Assembly (NCBI GenBank): GCA_963691705.1
Contig: OY829539.1
Span: 21,560,407-21,624,406 of the forward strand
Reading direction: 5' to 3'
DNA from: Viola odorata
Lineage: Eukaryota; Streptophyta; Magnoliopsida; Malpighiales; Violaceae
DNA: 64,000 nt
Shown here: in pieces, positions 44,384 through 54,896 of the stretch
How the letters are laid out: the number at the start of each line of letters is the position of its first letter
Numbering within the stretch: position 1 is the first letter of the stretch
Program-made: the position numbers and the translations under genes
Notes under the pieces: generated by a model
The model's input: the letters and a program-made list of their open reading frames with translations, nothing else
The model's database searches: none
Told to the model about the DNA's origin: nothing

Positions 44384-45744
44384 TCAAGCTGGAGCATAGA
44401 TATTTATCATGCCCAGCTTGTTACAAAGATAATCCACTCGAGGACCTAGAAGGGCTTTAGTGAAGAGATCACCCAGTTGTTCTCCTGTCTTCACATAGTG
44501 AGTGGAGATGAGATTTCCCTGAATCTTCTCACGAATGAAGTGGCAGTCTACTTCAATATTCTTAGTCCTCTCATGGTAAACAAGATTTGCAGCAATGTGG
44601 AGAGCAGTTTGATTATCACACCAGAGTTTTGAAGGTGAGGAGTGTTCTATACCAATTTCAGTCAGAAGTTGCCGCATCCATATAATCTCACAGGAGGATT
44701 ATGCCATAGCTCTGTATTCTGACTCTGCACTAGATCGAGACACCACGTTTTGCTTCTTGCTCCTCCAAGAGATCAGATTCCCACCAACAAAGACACAATA
44801 GCCGGTTATTGATCTTCTATCAATCTTCGACCCAGCCCAATCTGCATCAGCAAAATATTCAATCTGATTGTGACTGTGGTTACTGTACAGGATCCCGAGG
44901 CCAGGTGCCCTTTTCAGATAGCACAAGATATGCTCCAGAGTTTCCCAATGCTTATCTGTTGGAGTAGACATGAATTGGCTGACAACACTAACCGCGAAGG
45001 TGATGTCAGGTCGTGTCACACTGAGATAGTTTAGTTTCCCAACTAATCTCCTATACTTCTCAGGATCATCAAAAGGGTCACCGTCATCTTTGGTGAGATT
45101 GACATTAGAGGCCATTGGGGAGCTACAGGGCTTAGCTCCCAACTTTCCTGTTTCTGCAAGGAGATCAAGAGCATACTTTCTTTGAGATAAGAAGATACCT
45201 TTGTTACTCCTGGATACTTCTATCCCTAGAAAGTATTTTAGCTGATCCAAGTCTTTTGTACTAAACTTGGTATGCAGGAAAGATTTGAGCGAAGAGATCC
45301 CAACACTATCATCTCCTGTAATGATAATGTCATCCACATACACAACAAGCAAAATAATACCAGCAGCAGATTGTCTATAAAATACTGAATGATCACACTG
45401 ACTCTTTTGCATGCCAAATTCTAAAACTACCTCACTGAACTTGCCAAACCAGGCACGAGGACTCTGTTTTAGACCATACAAAGCTTTCTTCAAACGACAA
45501 ACTTTCCCATACTCCCCCTGAGCAACAAACACAGGTGGTTGCTCCATATAGACTTCCTCCTGTAGGTCACCATGAAGGAAGGCATTCTTGATGTCCAACT
45601 GATGTAGGGGTCAGTTGCTGGAAGCGGCCAAAGAGATGAATAACCTCACAGAAGATAATTTGGCCACAGGAGAAAAAGTGTCAGAGTAATCCACCCCATA
45701 TGTTTGAGCATATCCTTTGGCAACATGTCGAGCCTTGAGGCGGG
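44384..45744 (-). pseudogene. RT and RNase H of Copia element 3, two nonsense mutations
   Basis: On the - strand: [20 protein letters not shown] and [14 protein letters not shown], then a TGA stop at about 45610 in a position where Copia elements have Trp. Next come MDIKNAFLHGDLQEEVYMEQ, KKALYGLKQSPRAW, the catalytic VVYVDDIIITGDD and RLVGKLNYLSVTRPDITFAV. RNase H follows with DWAGSKIDRRSITGYCVFVG and SSAESEYRAMA, then a TAA stop at about 44697 where Gln is expected. It finishes WCDNQTALHIAANLVYHERT and GDLFTKALLG. Both stops need only one transition (G to A, C to T). Confidence 0.85.
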
Positions 45745-46287
45745 TGATATGATCCGGCCCCCGGGTGTGAGGGTCGAATGATATGCAACCAAAGGGAGGA
45801 TCTAGCTCTAGATTTGTACACACAAACGACCACAAAACAGTAGGAAAACACATGGGGACGCAGCGGAAATTGGAAGATAAATACCCGGATTAAGAAGGCG
45901 GTGGGAGACGGGAGGGATGATTGAACAACGAACGATTGAACTTGAGTTCGGATTGTTGAACGGCTTGAACACGGGCAGATTGTTCAAGAACATAAACACA
46001 CTCAAATTCGGGTTCATTGCTCACACAAATGGAAGTAATAACAGATTACACATTTAAAGGATTCTTGTTCTTTTTACTTGACTCAAGCCATGGCGATCCA
46101 AGACCAAGGCAAGCCCCAAGATGGAGCCCCGGATGAATGAATGAGGAAGGAGTGTTCTCACTTAACATTCATTCATCATCCAAAGCTTCCTACAAAATAG
46201 AAGAAAAGAACTATTTATACTAAGTTACAATAAGCCTACACTATTACAAAAAATGACCCTGAAAATGTCCTTGGAAGACAACATTCG
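45745..46287 (-). repeat. Element E, left LTR, part 1
   Basis: This 543-bp block matches 62033-62575 with few changes (for example 'catggggacg' versus 'catggagacg'). It carries the proposed R/U5 and TATA box. It stops at GTCAC, where Athila-C is inserted, and continues at 60289. Confidence 0.75.
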
Positions 46288-46292
46288 GTCAC
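46288..46292. repeat. Target site duplication of Athila-C, left (GTCAC)
   Basis: GTCAC precedes the LTR start TGATAGCATG and recurs at 60284-60288. The empty site at 62576-62580 has it once. Confidence 0.95.
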
Positions 46293-46542
46293 TGATAGCA
46301 TGTATTTTATGCATGTTTTTCCTTCTATTTTTGCCTTGATTTAGGCCTTGATACTACTAATCCACTCGTGTTTCCATCTTTTTCACAGATCAAGGCCAAG
46401 AAGGAGAAATGTGCGAAAAGACATGCTTTCTGGGTGATTTTCAAGGTTCAAGACCATCGTCGAGACCAAGGACCAATTTCCTCATCGAGGCCTATCATCG
46501 AGGCCTGTCATCGAGCCCTCGACGGATCAAGAGCCTTAAATC

Positions 46543-46843
46543 CACGTGTCCTCGCAGTTGTGCTTCCACGTGTCCCCTCGGACGTCCCCCAGAATATTCC
46601 CTCAGATGCGGATGTCTCCTAGAATATTCCCTCAGATGCTGGTCTCGCCCGAAAGGAATATTCCATAAAGATTCTTATCGAGACCCATTCCAGAACATCC
46701 CAGAACATTCCAGAACGTTCTAGAAGGTTCCCAAAGATGCTGATCTGCCCTCGACATGTCGTCGAGACCTCGACAATCTTATCAAGGCCTCGACAAGTGC
46801 AAAACGCCAAGTCGACGTGGCTCCACTCCAATCACTCCACGTG
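46543..46843 (+). promoter_or_regulatory. G-box sites in the Athila-C 5' LTR
   Basis: Three CACGTG sites, each in the context c-CACGTG-tcc, at 46543-46548, 46567-46572 and 46838-46843. G-boxes bind bZIP and bHLH factors in light and ABA responses. They flank the heat-shock cluster. Confidence 0.6.
46591..46731 (+). promoter_or_regulatory. Heat-shock-element cluster in the Athila-C 5' LTR
   Basis: At 46687-46731 there are nine contiguous 5-bp units alternating TTC and GAA: attcc, agaac, atccc, agaac, attcc, agaac, gttct, agaag, gttcc. Eight are perfect and one (atccc) is off by one base. Upstream are GAAtaTTC pairs at 46591-46600, 46621-46630 and 46655-46664, the last preceded by a further cGAAa. 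Another pair follows at 46884-46893. A functional heat shock element needs three units. The cluster lies about 260-400 bp before the TATA box. Confidence 0.75.
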
Positions 46844-46992
46844 TCCTTCCTGATGCATGTCAGATGTTCTGCGAGGATCCCGAGGAATATTCCCCTTTTC
46901 TGCCATCGTGGGTCACCCCTTTTGCCAGAGCGTGGGCACCTTGTGCTGAGCTCCCCTTAGCTGGAATTTTGTCCCTTAGTGGGTGGCTGGTG

Positions 46993-47000
46993 TATATATA
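46993..47000 (+). promoter_or_regulatory. TATA box of Athila-C
   Basis: 'gtgtatatatacaacc' in the LTR, downstream of the regulatory cluster and upstream of a long leader. Confidence 0.65.
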
Positions 47001-48242
47001 CAACCTTATGTGCTAGGGTTTCAACACCACTTTACACTTTAGATATTTTTACTCTTAAACTAATTTCAGTAGCTTTCTTCTAGTTTAGTAGTTTTGGGGC
47101 TTGTTCCTTCCTCTTCTCTCCATAGTTGCTGGATCCAAGCTTTGTAACAAGCACCATTAATCAAGTTTTATCCTTAACTCTTCCTTTATCTTTTATTATG
47201 TTATTTCCATCTTTTATGTGTTTATCTCTTAACATGAGTGGCTAAAACCCACGTTCTTGGTAAAGGTGTATCGAGGGTTGCTTGGGTAGATTCGAGGCCT
47301 GATTGCTCTTAACATGTTCTCTTTGTTATATCTGGTTGCTTGTCATTTTAATTCCATTTTTGCTTAGGGTGATTCGAGGCCTGATCAACTTTTAATCTTC
47401 CCTTTGTGATTATTGTCGTGACTCTGCAGTGATAACTAGCGTGAGACTGTTGGGTAGGTGTAGACAACTAGATTAGTGTTCTCGGGTAGATCTGGGTTCA
47501 TTACTCTAGGGCACGCAGCTGGTTAGGGTCCTGTCGTGATCCTGACAAATCGAGGCATCGCTCCCTAGATGTGTCTTTCTTGTTCTTTATCGATGCTCTG
47601 ATATTCTGTCCGCTTTATGCTAGTGACAAGCTGAAGTGAAAAAGGTTGTCTTTTGATGACAAGATAGGTGGCTGAGAGGATATCAAAGGATCGAGGCCAC
47701 CTTATTAACAGTGAAAACGGGGGGTGGCTCCTTACGAAAGAAAGCAGGGGGTCTACGTGAAAACATGACCCCTATAGCACGTCTGTAACGTTAGAACGGA
47801 AAATCTTTGCGCTGATGACAATCGAGCCCTCGACGCAACCCAAGAAAGCCCTTTACCAAGTTCCCTTCTCCTTGACTTATTATCTTTGCTTATTAATCTA
47901 ATTGTGTATTTTGTGTTTTATTTTATCTCTGATCTTTATTATTATTGTTTACTCGTCGTGACCTCGATTGCCATTTTTAGTAGTGACCTCGATTGCCATT
48001 TTTAGTAGTTAGAATTGTTAGCTCTGATCACTCTCTTGGTTAACTTGATTAACCTATAAACCCCCCCCTTTTTGTTGTTGTGATTTTGTGCATTTTTACC
48101 TCTGTCATACAATCGAGGGCTTGATTTCAGTTCTCACAATCTCTGTGGATCGACCCTGTTACCGCTTTACACAAATTAGTTTGTGCATCTAGGCCTCAGG
48201 AAATATATTATTTTTGACCCGTTTCGACGGCGAGTCAAATTT

Positions 48243-48260
48243 TGGCGCCGTTGCCGGGGA
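48243..48260 (+). promoter_or_regulatory. Primer binding site of Athila-C
   Basis: TGGCGCCGTTGCCGGGGA, five bases after the LTR, the Athila-type primer site. Confidence 0.9.
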
Positions 48261-48293
48261 TTGTAACGAAACTGATTTTTCTCTTTTGTTTGC

Positions 48294-51200
48294 ATGACCA
48301 GGAGATCTGCACCAGACCTACTACCCCTCGATCACGAGCTTACTCGAACTGAGAAAGGACTTCGAAGACAGGCCAAAGGACCATCTACCAGTCGTGGGGA
48401 AGCCTCACGTCCTGCCCTCGATAGTCACCGATCTCACTCGTATAATCACGGTATTCTATTTCATCAAGACCTCGACAACTCAGTTCTACACACTATGGAA
48501 CACGATCCTCCTCCTCCCCCTCCTCCTGGTCCCGATCAGCCACCAAACATCCAAACCATCGATGACCTAAATGCTGCCCCTGAAACACCAAGCACCTGCA
48601 TTGATTGGCCTACCGTCCCCTATGACTGGACGCTCAAATCAGCAGTCATGCACCACCTTCCTCTTTTTCGTGGCATGGCCAAGGAAAACTCTCATCGACA
48701 CCTCCAGCAGCTCCACAATATCTGCGAGGCCATGAAGCCCACCAATGTCAGCATAGAGCAAGCTAAGCTCCGTGCCTTCATGTGGTCCCTCAAGGACGAT
48801 GCCCTCGATTGGTTCTACGACCTCCCTCCTAAATCCATTCGATCGTGGCCAGAAATGTCCAAGGTTTTCACGGACAAGTATTATCCAGCGTCCATGGCCA
48901 TGATCACTCGCAAGCAGTTGGTCTCGATTCTTCAGAAGGACACGGAGAACCTCGATGAGTATTATGAGCGCTTCAAGAAGATGCAGGCGTTATGCCCTTC
49001 CCACAACCTCACCGAGCATGCCTTGATCCAATATTTTTGTGAAGGTCTGCGAGCCCACGACAAGGCCCTGCTAAATGCCGCCGCAAATGGCTCTCTCACC
49101 CGCCTCACTCCTGCTGCTGCTAAGGCCACGATCGAGCTCATGGCAAAGAATGCAGTGCCCATGATCAGCAACAACAATCAAGATGCCCGCTCAGCAGCCA
49201 TGGAAAATCAATTGGCCGCCATCACGGGCATGCTTCAAAACATGGCATCGGGACAACCTATCCAAATGAAAGCTTGCCAAATCTGCCAATTCTCAGATCA
49301 CGCCACCGACGCGTGCCCATTCATTCCTGAAGAGATCCAAGTAAATGCAGCGGGAGGGTATCATGCCCCATATGGCCAAAATTACAATCAGAATTGGAAA
49401 CAGCCCAATCCCGGATGGATGAACAACCAGCAATCAGCGGGACCAAGCCAACAACACCAGCAAAATCCTTATGGTAACCACCCACCTCCATACAACATGC
49501 AAAATTTCAAACCGAGGCCCACATACCATAACAACCAATACCAATATCAGCCACCACCGGGACAAGTCTTCGTGGCCCCTCCCCCTATCTCGCCTAGCGA
49601 AGAAGCAGCCCTCAAAAGAGTCGCAGACCTCGAAAAGCAAGTCGCGGTCTTGACGGCTGAAATGAAGGAAGTGAAAAACAAGGGCAGACTACCAGGGCAG
49701 ACTGAGCAAAACCCAAAACACGGAGCGTGTGCTATCACCCTTCGGAGCGGTCTCGAATTGCCATCTCGTGAAAATCCAGACCTCGATGGCAACCCATCTA
49801 GTTCCTCTCTTCCAGGCCCCGATAATGACTCTGTCGAACCCTCGACCAAAAAGAAGCAAACTTCTAAGAAGAAGAACAAGGAGGCCAGAATCCCTGAATG
49901 CATGGAAGATCGCATCCGTTCCCCTCGAGGAATGGCCCCTCGTAATGACAAAAGTCCGCAAGAGTTCTCCCAAGAGTATATCCATAAAATTCTTGAGCCG
50001 CCCTTTCCTCAAAGGTTGGTCAAGACCAAGAAGGAGAGTGAGGACCGCGAAATTTTCGATATGTTCAGCAAGGTCCTTGTCAACATCCCCTTGCTACAGG
50101 CAGTCAAAAACGTGCCTCGATATGCCAAATTCCTGAAACAGCTATGTACAAACAAATGCAAACTAGCAGGGGTCAACAAGATCAGCGTCGGGATCAACCT
50201 CTCTGCTCACATTCAACGAAAAATTCCACCCAAGTGCAAAGATCAAGGGATGTTTATTATCCCGATCAAGATTGGCACGGTTGATATCGGAAAGGCCATG
50301 TGTGACCTCGGAGCAGGCATCAACGTCATGCCCTTGACGATCTATAACAGCCTAGGCCTCGGGCCCTTGACAGACACCAGTCTTATCATCCAATTGGCTG
50401 ACCGATCCTCTGTCCACCCAGAGGGGGTCATCGAGGACATCCTAGTGCAAGTGGGCGAATTCCTATTCTTGGCGGATTTCTATGTTATTGACATGGGGGA
50501 TGCTGCATCCACCAAGTCCACGGATGTTCTTCTTGGTCGACCATTCCTTGCCACAGCGAGGGCTAAGATCGACGTGCATGACGCCTCAATCTCCCTTGAG
50601 TTCGATGGCGAGACCATCAAATTCAACATGCTTGACTCAATGCGATATCCTTCTGAATTTTCAAGTGTTAATTACGTTGATATTATTGACCCTTATGTTG
50701 AAGATTTAGCTGATTTGCACTCTGTTGACCCCTTGCAGATTGCCCTCGACCGGAGCATCACACCTGAATCATTGGAAGTTCTGGCCTCGACAATAGCAAC
50801 CCCACCAGAGTTGCATACTATTGTTGCCGCTCTAGAAGCTCAACCTCTCGATGCATCTGCCCCCATCGAGGCCTCGAAGTTGCCAACAGATCACTCCAAA
50901 CTTCATCCGTCTCTAGTTCAAGCACCTAGCTTGGAACTGAAGACCTTGCCCACGCATCTGAAGTATGCTTATCTTGGCCCCAACGACTCACTTCCGGTTA
51001 TCATATCCAGTTCCTTGGCGAGACCTGAAGAAGTTGAGCTGACAGCCTTACTCAAAGAATTTAAGCAAGCCATCGGATGGACTATAGCCGACATCAAGGG
51101 CTTGTCACCGGCTCTATGTACTCACCGCATTCATCTAGAAGAAGAGAGCAAAACTATCCGCCAACCTCAACGAAGATTAAATCCGCCCATGATGGAGGTG

Positions 51201-53840
51201 GTAAAAAAGGAGGTCTTGAAGTTGTTAGATGCGGGAGTAATCTATCCCATTTCAGACAGCCCATGGGTCAGCCCAATCCAGGTTGTTCCAAAGAAATCTG
51301 GCGTTACCATCGTCGAGGCCCAAGATGGAGCCTTGATCCCGACAAGGATCCAAACCGGGTGGCGAGTGTGTATTGACTACCGTCGCTTGAATGCAGCCAC
51401 AAGGAAGGATCATTTCCCACTTCCTTTTATTGACCAAATGCTAGAGCGTCTCGCGGGCAAGACGCATTATTGTTGTCTGGATGGCTATTCCGGTTTCCAC
51501 CAAATTCCAGTCGCCCTCGAAGACCAGGAGAAAACCACATTCACCTGCCCCTTTGGCACATTTGCCTATAGACGGATGCCTTTCGGTCTTTGCAATGCTC
51601 CCGCCACCTTCCAACGATGCATGGTGAGCATTTTTTCGGAGTTTGTAGAAGATTGCATCGAGGTCTTCATGGATGATTTCACAGTATATGGCAACTCTTT
51701 CATGGAATGCCTTGCCAATCTCAGAAAAATCTTGCAACGATGTGTCGAGACCAATCTGGTGCTGAATTTTGAAAAATGTCATTTCATGGTAGATCGAGGC
51801 CTCATTCTAGGCCATATTGTCTCAAGAGAGGGAATCCAAGTTGATAGAGCCAAGATAGAAGTCATCGAGACCCTACCCTACCCTACTTGTGTCAAGGACG
51901 TACGTTCTTTTCTTGGTCACGCTGGATTTTATCGACGCTTCATCAAGGACTTTTCAAAGATTGCCCAGCCCATGTGTCGATTGCTTCAAAAGGAAGTAGA
52001 CTTCATCTTTAGTGACAGCTGCAAGGCCGCATTTGACACTCTCAAGGCCAAGCTCATTTCTGCTCCCATCATTCGAGCCCCTGATTGGACGATTCCCTTC
52101 GAGATAATGTGTGATGCCAGCAATACAGCCCTCGGCGCCGTCTTGGGTCAGAAAAAGGAGAAGGAAACTTATGTGATTTACTATGCATCAAAGCTGCTAG
52201 ACCCCGCCCAACAGAACTACACCACGACTGAAAAAGAGCTGCTGGCAGTCGTCTATGCCCTCGACAAATTCAGACAGTACCTTCTAGGCACGCATGTCAT
52301 AATCTATACGGACCACTCAGCCCTGAGGTGTTTGTTAACAAAGACCGATGCGAAGCCTCGACTCATCCGCTGGATCTTGCTTCTTCAAGAGTTCAACCTC
52401 CGGATCAAAGATAAGAAAGGCTCAGAAAACTCTGTGGCGGATCATTTGAGCCGACTTCAAGACCAACATGATGACTCTTTGGTACCCATTCGAGACAATT
52501 TTCCTGATGAACGACTATGTCTAGCTCACACTATTCAATTCCCATGGTTCTCGGATATAGCTAACTTTTGTGCTACGGGTTCTTATCCTGCCGAGGCCTC
52601 GACGTCTGAACGCAACAGGATCAGGAGACAATCTAGGTACTACGTCTGGGACAGTCCTTACTTGTGGAAGCATTGTGCGGATCAGATCATCAGACGATGC
52701 GTGACTATGGACGAGGTGCCCTCGATCCTCAAGTTTTGTCACTCGACGACTGAAGGAGGCCATTTCGCATCTAAAAAGACTGCCTTGAAAGTCTTGGAGG
52801 CAGGCCTATTCTGGCTATCTATCTTTAAGGACTCTTATCTGTTTTGTGCATCTTGCCCTCGATGTCAAGCAACGGGGAATATAGGCGCCAGGAACCAGAT
52901 GCCCTTGACGGGTATTATCTCTTGTGAAATCTTCGATATATGGGGCATTGACTTCATGGGCCCGTTTCCAAGCTCATTTGGACACACCTACATTCTCCTT
53001 GCCGTCGATTATGTCTCGAAATGGATCGAGGCCAAGGCCACCAAAACAGACGACTCAAAGGTGGTAGCCAACTTCTTGCGGACCAACATCTTCAATCGGT
53101 TTGGGACTCCTCGAGCCTTGATCAGCGATCGAGGGACACACTTTTGCAATCGAGTCATCTCCTCCCTGCTCAACAAGTATGGGGTGACTCATAGGGTGTC
53201 CACGGCCTACCACCCTCAGACAAATGGGCAAGCTGAAGTGTCAAACAGGGAAATCAAGGCCATCCTCGAAAAAACAGTCAACCAATCGAGGAAAGACTGG
53301 AGCTTAAAGCTGGACGATGCCCTATGGGCATATCGAACTGCATTCAAGACCCCGATTGGCATGACTCCATACCGTCTCGTTTATGGAAAGCCATGCCACC
53401 TTCCAGTCGAGATTGAGCACAAAGCACTATGGGCAATCAGAAAGGTCAACATGGACTTGAACGATAGTGGACAACATCGCCGCCTACAGATTCAAGAGCT
53501 GGAAGAGCTCAGGGATGATGCTTATGAGAATTCTCTGATCTACAAGAACAAAACAAAAGCCCACCATGATAAGCATATCTCTCCTAAGAACTTTTCTGTT
53601 GGCCAAAAAGTTTTATTGTACAACTCCCGTCTTCGAATATTTTCAGGAAAACTCAAGTCAAAATGGTCGGGGCCCTACATCGTCGCTGCCACTCATGATC
53701 ATGGAGCCATCGAGATCTCGACGCTAGATGGAGGAGAACCTTTCAAGGTCAATGGTCACAGGGTAAAGCCATTCTATGAGGGATTCAAGCCCTCAATTAC
53801 AGAAGAAATGGAGGTGGCACCTCCACCCGACCAACTCTAG
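48294..53840 (+). CDS. Gag-pol polyprotein of Athila-C, 1848 aa, unbroken
   Basis: The ATG 33 bases after the PBS is the first and is shared with Athila-B. Domains by approximate residue: gag 115-267; CCHC knuckle [14 protein letters not shown] at 327-340; Gln/Pro/Asn-rich tail; aspartic protease at about 670 ([12 protein letters not shown], with the family variant D-L-G-A); RT 985-1200 with [24 protein letters not shown] and FMDDFTVYG at about 1125; RNase H 1265-1390 ([45 protein letters not shown]); integrase zinc region 1452-1530; DDE core 1545-1662 ([27 protein letters not shown]); and a C-terminal KWSGPYIV. There is no frameshift between gag and pol, as is usual in Athila. All catalytic motifs are present. 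Confidence 0.95.
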   Translation: MTRRSAPDLLPLDHELTRTEKGLRRQAKGPSTSRGEASRPALDSHRSHSYNHGILFHQDLDNSVLHTMEHDPPPPPPPGPDQPPNIQTIDDLNAAPETPSTCIDWPTVPYDWTLKSAVMHHLPLFRGMAKENSHRHLQQLHNICEAMKPTNVSIEQAKLRAFMWSLKDDALDWFYDLPPKSIRSWPEMSKVFTDKYYPASMAMITRKQLVSILQKDTENLDEYYERFKKMQALCPSHNLTEHALIQYFCEGLRAHDKALLNAAANGSLTRLTPAAAKATIELMAKNAVPMISNNNQDARSAAMENQLAAITGMLQNMASGQPIQMKACQICQFSDHATDACPFIPEEIQVNAAGGYHAPYGQNYNQNWKQPNPGWMNNQQSAGPSQQHQQNPYGNHPPPYNMQNFKPRPTYHNNQYQYQPPPGQVFVAPPPISPSEEAALKRVADLEKQVAVLTAEMKEVKNKGRLPGQTEQNPKHGACAITLRSGLELPSRENPDLDGNPSSSSLPGPDNDSVEPSTKKKQTSKKKNKEARIPECMEDRIRSPRGMAPRNDKSPQEFSQEYIHKILEPPFPQRLVKTKKESEDREIFDMFSKVLVNIPLLQAVKNVPRYAKFLKQLCTNKCKLAGVNKISVGINLSAHIQRKIPPKCKDQGMFIIPIKIGTVDIGKAMCDLGAGINVMPLTIYNSLGLGPLTDTSLIIQLADRSSVHPEGVIEDILVQVGEFLFLADFYVIDMGDAASTKSTDVLLGRPFLATARAKIDVHDASISLEFDGETIKFNMLDSMRYPSEFSSVNYVDIIDPYVEDLADLHSVDPLQIALDRSITPESLEVLASTIATPPELHTIVAALEAQPLDASAPIEASKLPTDHSKLHPSLVQAPSLELKTLPTHLKYAYLGPNDSLPVIISSSLARPEEVELTALLKEFKQAIGWTIADIKGLSPALCTHRIHLEEESKTIRQPQRRLNPPMMEVVKKEVLKLLDAGVIYPISDSPWVSPIQVVPKKSGVTIVEAQDGALIPTRIQTGWRVCIDYRRLNAATRKDHFPLPFIDQMLERLAGKTHYCCLDGYSGFHQIPVALEDQEKTTFTCPFGTFAYRRMPFGLCNAPATFQRCMVSIFSEFVEDCIEVFMDDFTVYGNSFMECLANLRKILQRCVETNLVLNFEKCHFMVDRGLILGHIVSREGIQVDRAKIEVIETLPYPTCVKDVRSFLGHAGFYRRFIKDFSKIAQPMCRLLQKEVDFIFSDSCKAAFDTLKAKLISAPIIRAPDWTIPFEIMCDASNTALGAVLGQKKEKETYVIYYASKLLDPAQQNYTTTEKELLAVVYALDKFRQYLLGTHVIIYTDHSALRCLLTKTDAKPRLIRWILLLQEFNLRIKDKKGSENSVADHLSRLQDQHDDSLVPIRDNFPDERLCLAHTIQFPWFSDIANFCATGSYPAEASTSERNRIRRQSRYYVWDSPYLWKHCADQIIRRCVTMDEVPSILKFCHSTTEGGHFASKKTALKVLEAGLFWLSIFKDSYLFCASCPRCQATGNIGARNQMPLTGIISCEIFDIWGIDFMGPFPSSFGHTYILLAVDYVSKWIEAKATKTDDSKVVANFLRTNIFNRFGTPRALISDRGTHFCNRVISSLLNKYGVTHRVSTAYHPQTNGQAEVSNREIKAILEKTVNQSRKDWSLKLDDALWAYRTAFKTPIGMTPYRLVYGKPCHLPVEIEHKALWAIRKVNMDLNDSGQHRRLQIQELEELRDDAYENSLIYKNKTKAHHDKHISPKNFSVGQKVLLYNSRLRIFSGKLKSKWSGPYIVAATHDHGAIEISTLDGGEPFKVNGHRVKPFYEGFKPSITEEMEVAPPPDQL

Positions 53841-54253
53841 GCATCAGAAAAGCGTCGAGGCCTCGACGTTAAACGAGGCCACGATCGTGGAGAATGCCAC
53901 GAGTCGTTGAAATACCCTTCACTCTTCTCTCTTTTGTCTCTTTTTCGTACCCTTTCTATTATTTAAATATTGCATGCCTTTTTAATTCATTTCGTAAATT
54001 ATTGCATGCATTGTTAATATTTAATTATTGCATGTCTTTTTATTAATTACTGCATCCCTCCCTCCATTTCGTTTTCCTTTTGCCGCCTCCCATGCCTTTA
54101 TCCCTTTTATATTGCATTTCATCATTTAATTATTGCATGTGTCCTTTTTATTATTTAAAGCATTGCATGCTCATTTATTATTTAAACATTGCATACTTTT
54201 TTTCCGATTCACCAAGTCAAATTTATTTTCCCCCTTTTCTTTGTTTATTTTTT

Positions 54254-54305
54254 TCCCGCTTCCCCCTTTCCCCCTCTCTTTTTTGATTTTTTCTGATTTT
54301 TGCAG
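54254..54305 (+). promoter_or_regulatory. Predicted 3' splice site upstream of ORF2
   Basis: A 50-base pyrimidine-rich tract leads to tttttgcag|gttggg, a textbook plant acceptor. Its place before ORF2 suggests a spliced RNA for this gene. The donor has not been located. Confidence 0.45.
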
Positions 54306-54326
54306 GTTGGGATCCGCGTCCAACCA

Positions 54327-54710
54327 GAGAGCGCCACGTGGCAGCCGTCCTCCATCATCCTATCGTAATCCCAGCTCAACCACTCCCCTTGCGCCACGTG
54401 TCGCGCAATCCGGCCTCCCAACCAGCGCGCGCCACGCGTCCTCTGCCTCACCCATCCGCGCCTTATCCGAAATCCACAGCGCGGCCAACCAGCGCGCGGC
54501 ACGCGGCATGCAATCCGCGCAGCCTCTCACAGCGCGCCACGCATCATTCAACGCGTCATCGCCAGGGTCAACGCGCAATCCCAGCACGCCCACTCACCGC
54601 GTGACACGTGTCCGCGAAATCCTATCCGCGGTAGCCAGCCAGCCAGCGCCACGCGGCAGCACCCCAACGCGCCACACGTCTCTTCCCCCTCGCGCCACGT
54701 CAGCGGACTT
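54327..54710 (+). repeat. Degenerate repeat of G-box-like GCGCCACG motifs
   Basis: About nine copies of (g)cgccacg(t/c)g(t/g)(c) or close variants, many preceded by 'ccaaccagcgcg' and followed by 'atccgcg', about 30-60 bp apart. Three are true CACGTG sites (54335, 54395, 54605). GC content is far above the surrounding DNA. Confidence 0.6.
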
Positions 54711-54896
54711 TTTCAGAAAATCAAAAAGGTCCCCCACCACTCCGTCACTTTCACAAAATACCCTTCTTTTTCCCTATTCACCGTCCCCCCAACTCCAAAA
54801 CGACAACAACAACAAAACAAACACTTTTCCCACCCCTTTCAACCAACATCATCTTCTCCAACCACCATCTTCTCAAACCCACCACCCATTCCGGCC

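Larger units (their letters stand above)
44254..45744 (-). mobile_element. Copia element 3, 3' part
   Basis: The - strand holds RT, RNase H, polypurine tract (CTTGAGGGGGAG) and 3' LTR. It is inserted in the Helitron-like RPA gene and is itself cut at 45745 by element E, just inside the start of RT. Its remaining 5' half would be beyond the right edge of the window. Only two lesions are seen in 1.36 kb of coding sequence, so it is younger than Copia 1. Confidence 0.8.
46293..48237 (+). repeat. 5' LTR of Athila-C
   Basis: 1945 bp, starting TGATAGCATG and ending GGCGAGTCA. U3 runs to a TATA box (46993-47000) and holds heat-shock-element and G-box clusters (listed separately). The long R/U5 (about 1.2 kb) contains 'ctctgtggatcgacc' and ends right before 'aattttggcgcc'. 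Confidence 0.95.
53841..54896 (+). other. Pol-ORF2 spacer of Athila-C
   Basis: The AT-rich first part repeats 'tattatttaa...ttgcatg' (53960-54200). A long pyrimidine tract (54220-54300) ends in ttttgcag, and a GC-rich part with repeated gcgccacg motifs follows (54327-54710). Frames that cross the GC-rich part are compositional. Confidence 0.6.

Noticed and set aside
46368..47016. Proteins encoded in the LTR
   Set aside because: The frames recur identically in both LTRs because the LTRs are identical; they overlap promoter motifs and each other and show no domain.
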